DNA of 64,000 bases from JANMMJ01 sp964543235 (GTDB lineage Bacteria > Pseudomonadota > Alphaproteobacteria > Rhizobiales > Aestuariivirgaceae), in contig CAZIXE010000008.1 in NCBI GenBank assembly GCA_964543235.1, positions 1 to 64,000 of the forward strand, written 5' to 3'. This document shows, piece by piece, positions 31,588-40,421 of the stretch (position 1 is the stretch's first letter; the number at the start of each line of letters is the position of its first letter). The notes under the pieces are model-generated. The model was not told the origin of the DNA. It saw only the letters and a program-made list of their open reading frames with translations, and ran no database searches. The position numbers and the translations under genes were made by a program.

Positions 31588-32379
31588 GTGGCCATGCGCA
31601 ACCTGCCAGTAATCGCAGCCTTCACGCATGCCGTTCGCTCGGTGCGCAACAACATCGCCTTCGCCTTCACCATCAGCTGGCCGGTCTATGCCGCGCTGAT
31701 ACCTATCGTCCTCGGCGGCACTCTGCTGATCCATTTCGTCTCCGGCGGCGATCCCCGCAACGCCCCCTTTGCCGTCTCGGCGCTATCGGCGATCATGGCC
31801 TTTGCCACGCTTGTCGCCTTTTCCATCATTGCCGTGCGCTGGCACCGCTACATCCTGCGCGACGAATTGCCGGCCGGCAAGTCGCCGCTCGCCCTCGAGC
31901 CCGAGGCCTGGCGCTATACCTCGGCGGTGATCGCGCTGGTGCTCATGGTCTTCGCGATGATCCTGGCGGTGGCGACGGTCCTGGCGCTCCTCAGCTTCGG
32001 CAGCGGCACCGTCAACCCCCTGCTCATCGTCCTGGCCACCGCCTCCGCACTGGTCATCGGCGTGGTGGTCATGCGCCTCAGCGTTCGCCTTCCCGCCATT
32101 GCCCTCGGCCGCACCGACTTCGGCTTCAGTGACGCCTGGCAGGCGACTACCCGCAACAACGGCGCGTTCCTCGGCTTCACGCTGCTGAACTCGGTCGTGG
32201 TCATCGGCGCCGGCCTTGCCGCCGAAGCCGTCGGCGCCGGCCTTGCCCAGCTCGGGTCCGGTCTCGGCCTTGCACTCGGCGTGCTGATCCAGCTGGCCGC
32301 CAACTGGATCGTCACCATGTTCAGTTCCTCAGTGCTCACCAGCCTCTACGGCTTTTTCGTTGAAGGCCGCGATTTCTGA
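31588..32379 (+). CDS. Multi-pass membrane protein, unknown
   Basis: A 263-residue protein with six likely membrane helices, among them YAALIPIVLGGTLLIHFV, SALSAIMAFATLVAFSIIAV and AVIALVLMVFAMILAVATVL. HRYILRDELPAGKSPLALEPEAWRY joins the first pair. It resembles uncharacterised alphaproteobacterial membrane proteins of the glycerophosphoryl-diester-phosphodiesterase-membrane-domain type, without an enzymatic part. GTG 31588 follows GGGAGG by six bases, which fixes the start; the ATG two codons on is an alternative. Its stop touches the stop of the convergent gene. Confidence 0.65.
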   Translation: MAMRNLPVIAAFTHAVRSVRNNIAFAFTISWPVYAALIPIVLGGTLLIHFVSGGDPRNAPFAVSALSAIMAFATLVAFSIIAVRWHRYILRDELPAGKSPLALEPEAWRYTSAVIALVLMVFAMILAVATVLALLSFGSGTVNPLLIVLATASALVIGVVVMRLSVRLPAIALGRTDFGFSDAWQATTRNNGAFLGFTLLNSVVVIGAGLAAEAVGAGLAQLGSGLGLALGVLIQLAANWIVTMFSSSVLTSLYGFFVEGRDF

Positions 32380-32889
32380 TCAGCGCGCAAAGCCCGGCGT
32401 GAAATCGGCGATTTCTCCGGCCTCGAGGATCTGCGCCTTCGCGGCACGCCCGCCCGCCTCATAGCCTTCCGGCAGATGGGCGATGCCGGCCCGCGGCAGA
32501 TACAGTTTCCCACCGCAGAAGAAATAGTAGACCGCCGTCTTGCGCACCACCGCAAACGGCGAATCGATGTCGACGAAAGCGTGGCGGTTGTAGTCGAACC
32601 GGGTCTCGACGATACCGTAGTCGCGGCGGCTGGCAGCGCTGAACCTCAGCTCGTTCCGACCCGATTCGCCGGCGTCGATGCGCAGGATCGTGTGCACCCG
32701 CCCGTCCTTCTCCCGGTAGATCTGCCACACCCCGCCTTCCGTGGACTGAACATCGCGGACCTCCCGCTCCACCACGCGTAACTCCCCGAGCGGCTCTTCG
32801 AGCCGCCGCGTGATCGCGTCGAGGTCGCAAGCCTGCGCCACCGGCAGGGCCAGCAGCAGCGCGATGAAAGCCGGCGCGCTGCGCATCAT
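32380..32889 (-). CDS. Secreted protein of unknown function
   Basis: A 169-residue protein with a signal peptide (SAPFIALLL-type hydrophobic run ending LPVAQA) and two cysteines (ACDLDA and YYFFCGGKLY). The middle is rich in charged beta-like segments such as REVRDVQSTEGGVWQIYREKDGR. The ATG overlaps the stop of the upstream EamA gene (ATGA), so the two are translationally coupled. Family unknown to me; periplasmic location inferred. Confidence 0.6.
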   Translation of the reverse strand: MMRSAPAFIALLLALPVAQACDLDAITRRLEEPLGELRVVEREVRDVQSTEGGVWQIYREKDGRVHTILRIDAGESGRNELRFSAASRRDYGIVETRFDYNRHAFVDIDSPFAVVRKTAVYYFFCGGKLYLPRAGIAHLPEGYEAGGRAAKAQILEAGEIADFTPGFAR

Positions 32890-33794
32890 GGTGACTGCGC
32901 CGCCACCGCACCGGCGCGCAGGCGGCTGACTGCGATGCCGGCGAGTATAAGCGCGAGTCCGATCCCGACATTGAGCGCCAGCGGTTCGCCCAGTGTCACG
33001 GCGCCGAAACCCAGCGCATAGACCGGAACCAGGTAGTTGGAATAGGCCACGAAGCTGACCCCGCAATTGCGCACGATGCGATACATCATGAGCGTGGCGA
33101 TTCCGGTGGGCAGGATGCCAAGCCCGATCACCGAAAGATAGGCAGGCGCGTAATCGCTGGCCAGCCCGGCAGGCGCAGCCGCCGCGGCAAACACCAGGCC
33201 GAACGCACCGCCGCACAGGCAGACCGCGGCCGCCTGCGGCACCGGCTCCGCGTAAGGGATGCGCCGCGCAAAGATGCCGTGCACGGCATAGCACAGGCAG
33301 CCCGCGATGATCGCGATTTCTCCCTTGAGCGCCTGCCACTCCTGGGAAATTCCCGCCAGCCCGCCAACACCCAGCACGATCATCAGTCCTGCAAAACCGA
33401 CCACGAAGCCGATGGCCTTCATCAGCGTCAGCCGCTCGTCCGGCAGCCAGAAATGCGCCAGTACGATCACCATGAGCGGAATCGCTCCCATCAGCACGCC
33501 GGACAGGCCTGATGTCACATATTGCGTGCCCCACGAGATGAGGAAGAACGGGGCAGCATGGCCGATGATCCCGAGCCACGAGAACCAGCCCCACAGCCTG
33601 GCATGGCGCGGCAAGGCATGGCCGGCCGTGACCGCAAAGCCCAGCAGGAGAATGCCGGCAATGGCCAGCCTGAGCGCCATCACCCAGGCCGGATCGAGAT
33701 GCGTGACCGCCACCTTGGTCATGGCGAATGACGAACCCCACGCCACGACAAGTCCGGCGAGCAGCATCCAGTCGCGAAGTTGGGGAGGGCGCAT
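32886..33794 (-). CDS. EamA/RhaT-type DMT transporter
   Basis: A 302-residue inner-membrane protein with two EamA repeats of five helices. The first repeat holds LLAGLVVAWGSSFAMTKVAV; the second, ILPTGIATLMMYRIVRNCGVSFVAYSNYLVPVYALGFG, is split by the usual sequence. It belongs to the drug/metabolite transporter superfamily, different from the EamA gene at 9934. Substrate unknown. Its stop codon overlaps the start of the following secreted-protein gene, so the pair forms an operon. Confidence 0.8.
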   Translation of the reverse strand: MRPPQLRDWMLLAGLVVAWGSSFAMTKVAVTHLDPAWVMALRLAIAGILLLGFAVTAGHALPRHARLWGWFSWLGIIGHAAPFFLISWGTQYVTSGLSGVLMGAIPLMVIVLAHFWLPDERLTLMKAIGFVVGFAGLMIVLGVGGLAGISQEWQALKGEIAIIAGCLCYAVHGIFARRIPYAEPVPQAAAVCLCGGAFGLVFAAAAAPAGLASDYAPAYLSVIGLGILPTGIATLMMYRIVRNCGVSFVAYSNYLVPVYALGFGAVTLGEPLALNVGIGLALILAGIAVSRLRAGAVAAQSP

Positions 33795-33985
33795 GACTGG
33801 CCCTGCCTAGCGTTATGGCATATGGACGGTCAATCGCCCGTGCCAATTCCGCACAGGTTTCTGTGGCGCAAACAACACATCCCATTTTCGCCACACGCCT
33901 GCCCTTTTCGGGCCAGTCAAAAGTCACTTCCGACAACTAGCTTCAAATCAGTCTTACGGATTTGCTTTGTGTGTAGGAGGGTTTG

Positions 33986-34561
33986 ATGAACAAGATGATC
34001 CGGATCGCGTTGCTGGGCTCGGCCATGATGCTGGGATTTGCGACGGCCTCGCAGGCCGCCGATCCCTATACGCCGCCGGTGGCCGCCGAGACGCCGCAGG
34101 ACTACGCCAACATGGGCTGGTATCTGCGCGGCGATATCGGCTGGTCGTTCCTGCGCTGGAGCGGCGGTGACGACGACAGCGCCGTCAGCCTCGGCGGCGG
34201 CGTCGGCTACCAGTTCAACGACTACCTGCGCTCCGATCTCCGCGTCGACTGGGCCGGCGATTATGACATCGGCGGCGGTGCCGACATGAATGTCACCACC
34301 ATTCTCGGCAACCTCTATCTCGATGTGCCGACCGGCACGATGATTACCCCCTATGTCGGCGGCGGCGTCGGTTATGGCTGGGCCAGTGTCGATGGCGGCA
34401 GCGACGACAGTGGTGTTGCCTGGTCGCTCATGGCCGGCGCCTCGATCGACCTGTCGCAGTCAGCGGCCATCGATATCGGCTACCGCTTCCGCGATCTGGC
34501 GGTTTCGGGGGACAACCCCCTCGAACACCAGATCCTGACGGGCCTGCGCTTCAAGTTCTGA
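33986..34561 (+). CDS. Omp25-like outer-membrane beta-barrel
   Basis: A 191-residue protein with a signal peptide (LLGSAMMLGFATASQA) and an eight-strand barrel pattern: WYLRGDIGWSFLRW, SLGGGVGYQFNDYLRSDLRVDW, ITPYVGGGVGYGWASV, and a terminal RFKF ending in Phe, as needed for BAM-dependent assembly. It resembles the Omp25/Omp31 group of Rhizobiales. AGGAGG five bases before ATG 33986 fixes the start. A strong hairpin follows the stop. Its 190-base upstream region has no gene. Confidence 0.85.
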   Translation: MNKMIRIALLGSAMMLGFATASQAADPYTPPVAAETPQDYANMGWYLRGDIGWSFLRWSGGDDDSAVSLGGGVGYQFNDYLRSDLRVDWAGDYDIGGGADMNVTTILGNLYLDVPTGTMITPYVGGGVGYGWASVDGGSDDSGVAWSLMAGASIDLSQSAAIDIGYRFRDLAVSGDNPLEHQILTGLRFKF

Positions 34562-34591
34562 GACTCGATCGAGAGTTCTCGGGTGCATCAG

Positions 34592-34621
34592 GCGGCAGTG
34601 AACCACTTCACTGCCGCTTAA
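34592..34621 (+). terminator. Terminator hairpin after the outer-membrane gene
   Basis: GCGGCAGTGAA (34592-34602), loop CCAC, TTCACTGCCGC (34607-34617), then TTAAT. A perfect 11-base stem 30 bases after the stop, with a weak T-tract. Confidence 0.6.
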
Positions 34622-34664
34622 TGCTGCCATTTCGCCGCAGTTGCAAAGTTCCGTCCGGTGAGGC

Positions 34665-34716
34665 ATAAGCCGCGCCGGGCTAGCCCTCCCCACCGAGGGC
34701 CGGTCCATCTGGAAGG
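34665..34716 (+). ncRNA. serC leader RNA motif (putative)
   Basis: The leader of serC contains GCCCTC-CCCACC-GAGGGC (34683-34700), a six-base hairpin flanked by GCCGGG/CGGTCC-type pairs and ending at the ribosome-binding site GGAAGG. The serC motif is a conserved 5' RNA described in alphaproteobacteria upstream of serC-serA operons, and the sequence and position match my memory of it. The boundaries are approximate. Confidence 0.5.
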
Positions 34717-34725
34717 ATGGAAACC

Positions 34726-35856
34726 ATGACGAATCAGACGAAACCGGCCCGGCGGCCGGCTTGCCCACACTTCTCCTCCGGCCCCTGCGCCAAGTTTCCG
34801 GGCTGGACCCCTGACCTCCTCGAATCTGCATTGACCGGCCGCTCGCACCGTTCCGGCGATGGCAAGTCCCGCCTCGCCAGGGCGATCGATCTGACCCGCG
34901 AAGTTCTCGAAGTGCCGTCCGACTACCGGATCGGCATTGTTCCCGCCTCCGACACCGGCGCCGTCGAAATGGCCATGTGGTCGCTGCTGGGCGCGCGCGG
35001 CGTCGACCTCCTCGCCTGGGAGAGCTTCGGCGAAGGCTGGGTCAATGATGCCGTCAAGCAGCTGAAGCTCAGGGACGCCCGCGTCCTGAAGGCGCCTTAT
35101 GGCGAGCTGCCCGATCTCAAGGCCGTGAACTTCGCCAATGATGTCGTCTTCACCTGGAACGGCACGACGTCTGGCGTGCGCGTCCCCGACGCCGCCTGGA
35201 TTCCGGCCGGCCGGCAGGGCCTCACCATTTGCGATGCGACCTCTGCCGCCTTCGCACAAGACCTCGATTTCGCCAGGCTCGATGTCGTGACCTTCTCCTG
35301 GCAGAAGGTGCTGGGCGGCGAAGGTGCGCACGGCGTCCTCATCCTGAGCCCGCGTGCCGTCGAGCGCCTCGAGACCTATGTGCCGTCCTGGCCGCTCCCC
35401 AAGATCTTCCGCATGACCAGCGGCGGCAAGCTGAGCGAAGGCATCTTCGCGGGCGAAACCATCAACACGCCCTCCATGCTCTGCGTCGAGGATTATATCC
35501 TGGCCCTTGAATGGGCGAGGGCGCTGGGCGGCCTCAAGGCGCTGCAGGCCCGCGCCGATGCCAATGCGGCCGTGATTGACCGCTGGATTGCCGGGACTCC
35601 CTGGGCTGCGCATCTCGCGAAGCATCCCGCCACGCGCTCCAACACCTCGGTCTGCTTTACGCTCGATGGCGGCGCCGATCTGCCGAAGAAGATGGCCAAG
35701 CTGCTGGAGGCCGAGGAGGTCGCCTACGACATCAACGGCTATCGTGATGCCCCGCCGGGTCTGCGCATCTGGTGCGGCGCCACCGTCGAGACCGCCGATG
35801 TCGAGGCTTTGATGCCTTGGCTCGACTGGGCCTATGCGACGGCGAAGGGCGAGTAG
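34726..35856 (+). CDS. serC: Phosphoserine aminotransferase SerC
   Basis: A 376-residue fold-type I PLP enzyme. It begins ARRPACPHFSSGPCAKFPGW, as alphaproteobacterial SerC proteins do, and the PLP-Lys sits in VVTFSWQKVLGGEGAHG. It converts 3-phosphohydroxypyruvate and glutamate to phosphoserine and 2-oxoglutarate in serine synthesis. serA follows after 67 bases, so the two pathway steps are in one operon. ATG 34726 lies nine bases after GGAAGG; ATG 34717 is possible but too close to it. Confidence 0.95.
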   Translation: MTNQTKPARRPACPHFSSGPCAKFPGWTPDLLESALTGRSHRSGDGKSRLARAIDLTREVLEVPSDYRIGIVPASDTGAVEMAMWSLLGARGVDLLAWESFGEGWVNDAVKQLKLRDARVLKAPYGELPDLKAVNFANDVVFTWNGTTSGVRVPDAAWIPAGRQGLTICDATSAAFAQDLDFARLDVVTFSWQKVLGGEGAHGVLILSPRAVERLETYVPSWPLPKIFRMTSGGKLSEGIFAGETINTPSMLCVEDYILALEWARALGGLKALQARADANAAVIDRWIAGTPWAAHLAKHPATRSNTSVCFTLDGGADLPKKMAKLLEAEEVAYDINGYRDAPPGLRIWCGATVETADVEALMPWLDWAYATAKGE

Positions 35857-35923
35857 CGATCGCCACCCCCGCACGCCATTCGCCACCGCTCCTCAAGCGA
35901 ACCTGCAATCCCGGAACCCGCCC

Positions 35924-37510
35924 ATGAAACCCCGCGTACTCGTTTCCGACAAGCTCTCAGAAACCGCCGTGCAGATCTTCCGCGACCGCGGCGTCGACGT
36001 CGACTACCAGCCCGATCTCGGCAGGGACAAGGATGCCCTGCTTGCCGCTATTCCCGACTATGACGGTCTGGCGATTCGCTCCGCCACCAAGGTAACGCCC
36101 AAGATTATTGCCGCCGCCAAGCGGCTGAAGGTCATCGGCCGCGCCGGCATCGGCGTCGACAATGTCGATATCCCGGCCGCCACCGGCCGCGGCATCGTCG
36201 TCATGAACACCCCCTTCGGCAACGCCATCACCACCGCCGAACATGCGATCTCCATGATGATGGCCCTGGCCCGCCAGATCCCGCAGGCCAATGCCTCGAC
36301 CCATGCCGGCAAGTGGGAGAAGAACCGCTTCATGGGCGTCGAGCTCTTCAACAAGACGCTGGGCGTGATCGGCTGCGGCAATATCGGCTCGATCGTCGCC
36401 GACCGTGCCTTGGGGCTCAAGATGAAGGTGATCGCCTTCGATCCCTTCCTGTCGCCCGAACGCGCGATCGAGATCGGCGTCGAGAAGGTCGAGCTCGACG
36501 ACATCTTCCGCCGCGCCGACTTCATCACCCTGCACACGCCGCTGACCGACAAGACCCGCAACATCATCGACGCCCGGGCGCTCGCCAGGTGCCGCAAGGG
36601 GGTGCGCATCGTGAATTGCGCGCGGGGCGGTCTCATCGTCGAGGATGCGCTCTATGACGCCTTGCAGTCCGGCCATGTCGCCGGTGCCGCCCTCGATGTC
36701 TTCGAAACGGAGCCTGCGACCTCGCACAAGCTCTTTGGCCTCGACAATGTGGTGGCAACGCCGCATTTGGGTGCCTCGACCGGCGAGGCCCAGGAGAATG
36801 TTGCGCTGCAGGTCGCCGAGCAGATGTCGGACTATCTGATCACCGGCGCCGTGTCCAACGCCCTCAACATGCCCTCGATCACCGCCGACGAGGCACCCCG
36901 CCTCAGGCCCTATATCGCGCTGGCCGAGAAGCTCGGTTCCTTCGCGGGCCAGCTCACCGAGACGCCGATCAACGGTGTGGTCATCGAGTATGCCGGCGAT
37001 GTCGGCAACATGAACACGCGCGCCCTCACCTCTGCCGCCCTCGCCGGCCTGCTGCGGCCGATGCTCGGTACTGTGAACATGGTGTCGGCCCCCGTCGTGG
37101 CCAGGGAACGCGGCATCAAGGTGGACGAGGTGCGCCAGACCCAGCGTGGTGCCTATGAGAACTACATCCGCCTCACCATCCGGACCGACGAGATGGAACG
37201 CTCGGTGGCCGGCACTGTCTTCTCTGATGGCAAGCCCCGCATCATTCAGATCAAGGGCATCGAGATGGAGGCCGAGTTCGGCAAGTACATGCTCTACGTC
37301 ACCAACGAGGACAAGCCGGGCTTCATCGGCGCCATCGGTACGTTGCTTGGCAATGCCAACGTCAACATTGCCACCTTCAACCTGGGCCGCGAGGCGCAGG
37401 GCAAGGAGGCGATCTGCCTTGTGCAGATCGATGAGCCCGTACCCGATTCGGTGCTGTGGGCGGTCAACAAGCTGCCCCAGGTCCGCCACGCCAACCGCCT
37501 GGAGTTCTGA
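35924..37510 (+). CDS. serA: D-3-phosphoglycerate dehydrogenase SerA
   Basis: A 528-residue enzyme, the usual length of the long form. The N-terminal catalytic and NAD-binding domains contain LGVIGCGNIGSIVADRALGL and the active-site stretch ATPHLGASTGEAQENVALQV. An intervening domain follows, and the C-terminal ACT domain starts MLYVTNEDKPGFIGAIGTLL, which usually mediates serine feedback. It carries out the first step of serine synthesis. It is the second gene of the serC-serA operon. No strong terminator is visible after it. Confidence 0.96.
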   Translation: MKPRVLVSDKLSETAVQIFRDRGVDVDYQPDLGRDKDALLAAIPDYDGLAIRSATKVTPKIIAAAKRLKVIGRAGIGVDNVDIPAATGRGIVVMNTPFGNAITTAEHAISMMMALARQIPQANASTHAGKWEKNRFMGVELFNKTLGVIGCGNIGSIVADRALGLKMKVIAFDPFLSPERAIEIGVEKVELDDIFRRADFITLHTPLTDKTRNIIDARALARCRKGVRIVNCARGGLIVEDALYDALQSGHVAGAALDVFETEPATSHKLFGLDNVVATPHLGASTGEAQENVALQVAEQMSDYLITGAVSNALNMPSITADEAPRLRPYIALAEKLGSFAGQLTETPINGVVIEYAGDVGNMNTRALTSAALAGLLRPMLGTVNMVSAPVVARERGIKVDEVRQTQRGAYENYIRLTIRTDEMERSVAGTVFSDGKPRIIQIKGIEMEAEFGKYMLYVTNEDKPGFIGAIGTLLGNANVNIATFNLGREAQGKEAICLVQIDEPVPDSVLWAVNKLPQVRHANRLEF

Positions 37511-37663
37511 GGCAGCAAGATCTCGAAGGGCAAAGTCGTACGCCTTTGCTCGCCACCCCGGACAAGCTGCGCGGCCCCGTGCGCCGAACGGGCTGTGAAA
37601 CACAGCTTAAGATGAGTTCACCATATGAACTACAATCTTGTATCGAAATTGGCTGACAGCCGC

Positions 37664-37951
37664 TCACCCATTCTCCGACCGCCGGCGTCGGCGCCGCTTG
37701 CGGCCTGACGACAACCCGCTGTCATCGTCGTCGTCGTCGTCGTCGCGGTTGTCGCGATCGTCGTCGTTACGGTCGCCGCGCTTGTCGTCGTCGCGGTCGT
37801 GATCGGGGCCGTCATCCGACGACCGTCCGCCGCGCGTGTCATCGCTGCCTTTGTCCGCCAGGGCGGGAATGGCGCCGGCAGCGGCCGCGGCCAGTGCCAG
37901 AAAGCTGATGTGCATCAACGCCTTGCGGCGTGAATGGATGTCGTAGCTCAT
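37664..37951 (-). CDS. Asp/Arg-rich secreted protein with Tat-like signal
   Basis: A 95-residue protein. The N-terminus SYDIHSRRKALMHISFLAL then AAAAAGAIPALA contains twin arginines before a hydrophobic run, like a Tat signal peptide. The mature part is nearly all Asp, Arg, Asn and Gly, including an eight-Asp run, and ends with an Arg-rich cluster (RKRRRRRRSENG). The coding DNA is a GTC/TCG-rich low-complexity tract. It may bind Ca2+ or polyanions, or be a disordered tail protein; no family is recognised. Confidence 0.55.
   Translation of the reverse strand: MSYDIHSRRKALMHISFLALAAAAAGAIPALADKGSDDTRGGRSSDDGPDHDRDDDKRGDRNDDDRDNRDDDDDDDDSGLSSGRKRRRRRRSENG
37725..37745. repeat. TCG trinucleotide repeat
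   Basis: Seven perfect TCG units encode the poly-Asp run of the gene on the minus strand. Degenerate units continue to about 37800. Such tracts can change length by slippage in steps of three bases, altering the number of Asp residues. Confidence 0.8.
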
Positions 37952-38062
37952 TGCTGGTCCTCCATGTCTCGGCCCACCCATGTGGGTCGCGGAGGACGCT
38001 ATCAGACTGTCTGTGACGGACCCCTGATAGGCTGCGTCAGCGACATGTCATGTCGCTGGCGC

Positions 38063-38308
38063 TCAGCCCTGGATCAAAATATCGGCCGCCCGCTGCTTCT
38101 GCGCCTTGCGCGACGGCGGCACGCAGACGACCTTGGAGTAGGTGCCTTCTGTAACCAGCCGTGTTTGCGAGGCGAATAGCATTCCGTGGCGCATGCAGCC
38201 TGACAGGCTTTCCTGCGGATCGGGGGCGTAGAACGACGCGATTGACGTGTGCTTCTGGCAGTCGGGTGCCGACACGCTCAACGCGCAAACCAGGATAAGA
38301 ACTTCCAT
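38063..38308 (-). CDS. Small protein of unknown function
   Basis: An 81-residue protein starting MEVLILVCALSVSAPDCQK, which resembles a widespread short family in Rhizobiales with the same opening (hydrophobic start followed by DC). Four cysteines are present. The end, VVCVPPSRKAQKQRAADILIQG, is basic. GGAGA five bases before ATG 38308 supports the start, and the upstream ATGs would add little. Secretion is uncertain. Function unknown. Confidence 0.6.
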   Translation of the reverse strand: MEVLILVCALSVSAPDCQKHTSIASFYAPDPQESLSGCMRHGMLFASQTRLVTEGTYSKVVCVPPSRKAQKQRAADILIQG

Positions 38309-38521
38309 TGTCGTCTCCATATTGCGATGCAACATTAGAGGCAACATACATGCCAGAAACGAAATCGTAAAATATCAATAGGTTATAAATACCATACGGA
38401 TTTCCATGCACGAGTTTTTTGCATGTGCACAAAAATTGGTGAACTTCGCTCAATATTCGGAGACGGCTTCGTGATCGGCCGAAACGGCTTGAACGAAAAT
38501 TCCATTGCTGTATCAGGTGGC

Positions 38522-38556
38522 AACGGCTCCGGCGGCCAATCACCCCCGGAGCCGTT
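38522..38556 (+). promoter_or_regulatory. Perfect leader hairpin before purA
   Basis: AACGGCTCCGG (38522-38532) and CCGGAGCCGTT (38546-38556) form a perfect 11-base stem with a 13-base loop. It ends 23 bases before the purA ATG and 12 bases before the AAGGAAAG ribosome-binding site. No T-tract follows. A 5' UTR regulatory or stabilising structure is likely. Confidence 0.5.
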
Positions 38557-38579
38557 CGCGTGTCTGAAAGGAAAGCGGC

Positions 38580-39872
38580 ATGGCCAATGTGGCAGTGGTC
38601 GGCGCCCAATGGGGCGACGAGGGCAAGGGCAAGATCGTCGACTGGCTGTCGGAGCGCGCCGACATCGTCGTGCGCTTCCAGGGTGGCCACAATGCCGGCC
38701 ACACCCTGGTGATCGACGGCACCGTCTACAAGCTCTCGCTGCTGCCCTCTGGCATCGTCCGCCCCGGCAAGCTCTCGATCATCGGCAATGGCGTGGTCAT
38801 TGACCCCTGGGCGCTGGCCGACGAGATAGCCAAGCTCAAGTCCCAAGGCGTGGCCGTGTCGCGCGACAACTTGAGGATCGCCGGCAACGCCACCTTGATC
38901 CTGCCGCTGCACCGCGAACTGGACCAGATTCGCGAGGCAGCCGCCGGCGCCGGCAAGATCGGCACCACCGGCCGCGGCATCGGCCCGGCCTACGAGGACA
39001 AGGTCGGCCGCCGCGCCATTCGCGTCAACGACCTGCATGATCTCGCCACCCTCGACACCAAGATCGACCGCCTGCTTGCCCATCACAACGCCTTGCGGCG
39101 GGGTCTTGGCCAGCCCGAAGTCAGGCCCGGTGACCTGCTCGACCAGATCGCCGGGATCGCCGCCAGCATCCTGCCCTATTCCGATGCTGTGTGGTCATTG
39201 CTCGACGAGGCCCGTCGCGAGGGCAAGCGCATTCTCTTCGAAGGCGCGCAAGGCATTCTCCTTGATATCGACCACGGCACCTATCCCTTCGTGACGTCCT
39301 CCAACACGGTCGCCGGCCAGGCGGCGTCCGGCACCGGTCTCGGCCCCTCCGCCATCGGCTATGTGCTGGGCATCGCCAAGGCCTACACGACCCGCGTCGG
39401 TTCCGGCCCCTTCCCCACCGAGCAGGACAATGACATCGGTGAGCTGATCGGCCAGCGCGGCCGCGAATTCGGCACTGTCACCGGCCGCAAGCGGCGCTGC
39501 GGCTGGTTCGATGCCGTCCTCGTGCGCCAGGCCATCAAGACATCGGGTATCCACGGCATCGCCCTGACGAAGCTCGACGTCCTGGACGGGCTTGAGGAGA
39601 TCAGGGTGTCGACCGGCTACCGGCTTGACGGCAGGACGATTGACCAGTTCCCGGCCGCCGAGGAGGCACAGAAGCGGGTTGAGCCGATCTACGAGCGTTT
39701 CGAGGGCTGGCAGACCTCGACCGCCGGCGCCCGCCGCTGGTCGGAACTTCCCGCCCAGGCAATCAAATACGTGCGCTATCTCGAAGAACTGATCGAATGT
39801 CCGGTGGCGTTGCTCTCGACCAGCCCCGAGCGTGACGATACCATCCTCATGAAGGATCCCTTCGAAGATTGA
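38580..39872 (+). CDS. purA: Adenylosuccinate synthetase PurA
   Basis: A 430-residue enzyme. It begins ANVAVVGAQWGDEGKGKIVD, with the GTP-binding P-loop-like GDEGKGK and catalytic Asp and His residues (QGGHNAGHT) in place. It joins IMP and aspartate with GTP to give adenylosuccinate, the first step from IMP to AMP. AAGGAAAG precedes the ATG. An OsmC-like gene follows after 29 bases. A leader hairpin lies upstream. Confidence 0.97.
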   Translation: MANVAVVGAQWGDEGKGKIVDWLSERADIVVRFQGGHNAGHTLVIDGTVYKLSLLPSGIVRPGKLSIIGNGVVIDPWALADEIAKLKSQGVAVSRDNLRIAGNATLILPLHRELDQIREAAAGAGKIGTTGRGIGPAYEDKVGRRAIRVNDLHDLATLDTKIDRLLAHHNALRRGLGQPEVRPGDLLDQIAGIAASILPYSDAVWSLLDEARREGKRILFEGAQGILLDIDHGTYPFVTSSNTVAGQAASGTGLGPSAIGYVLGIAKAYTTRVGSGPFPTEQDNDIGELIGQRGREFGTVTGRKRRCGWFDAVLVRQAIKTSGIHGIALTKLDVLDGLEEIRVSTGYRLDGRTIDQFPAAEEAQKRVEPIYERFEGWQTSTAGARRWSELPAQAIKYVRYLEELIECPVALLSTSPERDDTILMKDPFED

Positions 39873-39901
39873 GGCCGGCTGTCGGCCCCAGAGAGCAAGC
39901 G

Positions 39902-40402
39902 ATGGACAGTCAACAACTCAAGGATCTGCAAGCGCCCCTCAAGGCACGATACCGGACCGATCCGGCCAGCGCCCTCATCACGCTCGCCGCCGAAGGCAAT
40001 CTTGGCGAGGGCCTGACCTGTTCGGTTGAAACCGGCAGGGCCCTGGTGAAGGCCGGCCTCCATCCGGCAACCGGCGGCTCGGGGCTTCAGGCCTGCTCCG
40101 GCGACATGCTGCTGCAGGCCCTGGTGGCCTGTGCCGGGGTGACGCTCAATGCAGTGGCAGCAGCCCTTGGCCTGCCGCTCAATGGCGCCGTCGTTCGCGC
40201 TGAAGGAGACCTGGATTTCCGGGGAACGCTGGGGGTCGAAAAGGATGCGCCCGTCGGCTTCCGCGCCATCCGCGTGAACTTCGAACTGGATGGCGATCTC
40301 GATGCTGCTCAGCGCGCCAGCCTCCTCAAGCTCACTGAGCGCTACTGTGTCGTCTACCAGACACTGAAGAACAGTCCGGCACTGACTGCAAGCATAACCT
40401 GA
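39902..40402 (+). CDS. OsmC-like peroxiredoxin-family protein
   Basis: A 166-residue OsmC/Ohr-fold protein. It has GGSGLQACSGDMLLQALVACAGVTLNAVAAALGLPL, with the peroxidatic Cys in the ACSGDMLL context and a second Cys in VACAGV, and ends AERYCVVYQTL-like (LTERYCVVYQTLKNSP). Relatives reduce organic peroxides or are unassigned. GAGAGC precedes the ATG at 39902. It lies 29 bases after purA and may share its transcript. Confidence 0.78.
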   Translation: MDSQQLKDLQAPLKARYRTDPASALITLAAEGNLGEGLTCSVETGRALVKAGLHPATGGSGLQACSGDMLLQALVACAGVTLNAVAAALGLPLNGAVVRAEGDLDFRGTLGVEKDAPVGFRAIRVNFELDGDLDAAQRASLLKLTERYCVVYQTLKNSPALTASIT

Positions 40403-40421
40403 CGCTGTTTCTATCCCCGCC

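Noticed and set aside
38522..38556. Intrinsic terminator before purA
   Set aside because: The stem is strong but no T-tract follows and no upstream plus-strand gene needs termination there.
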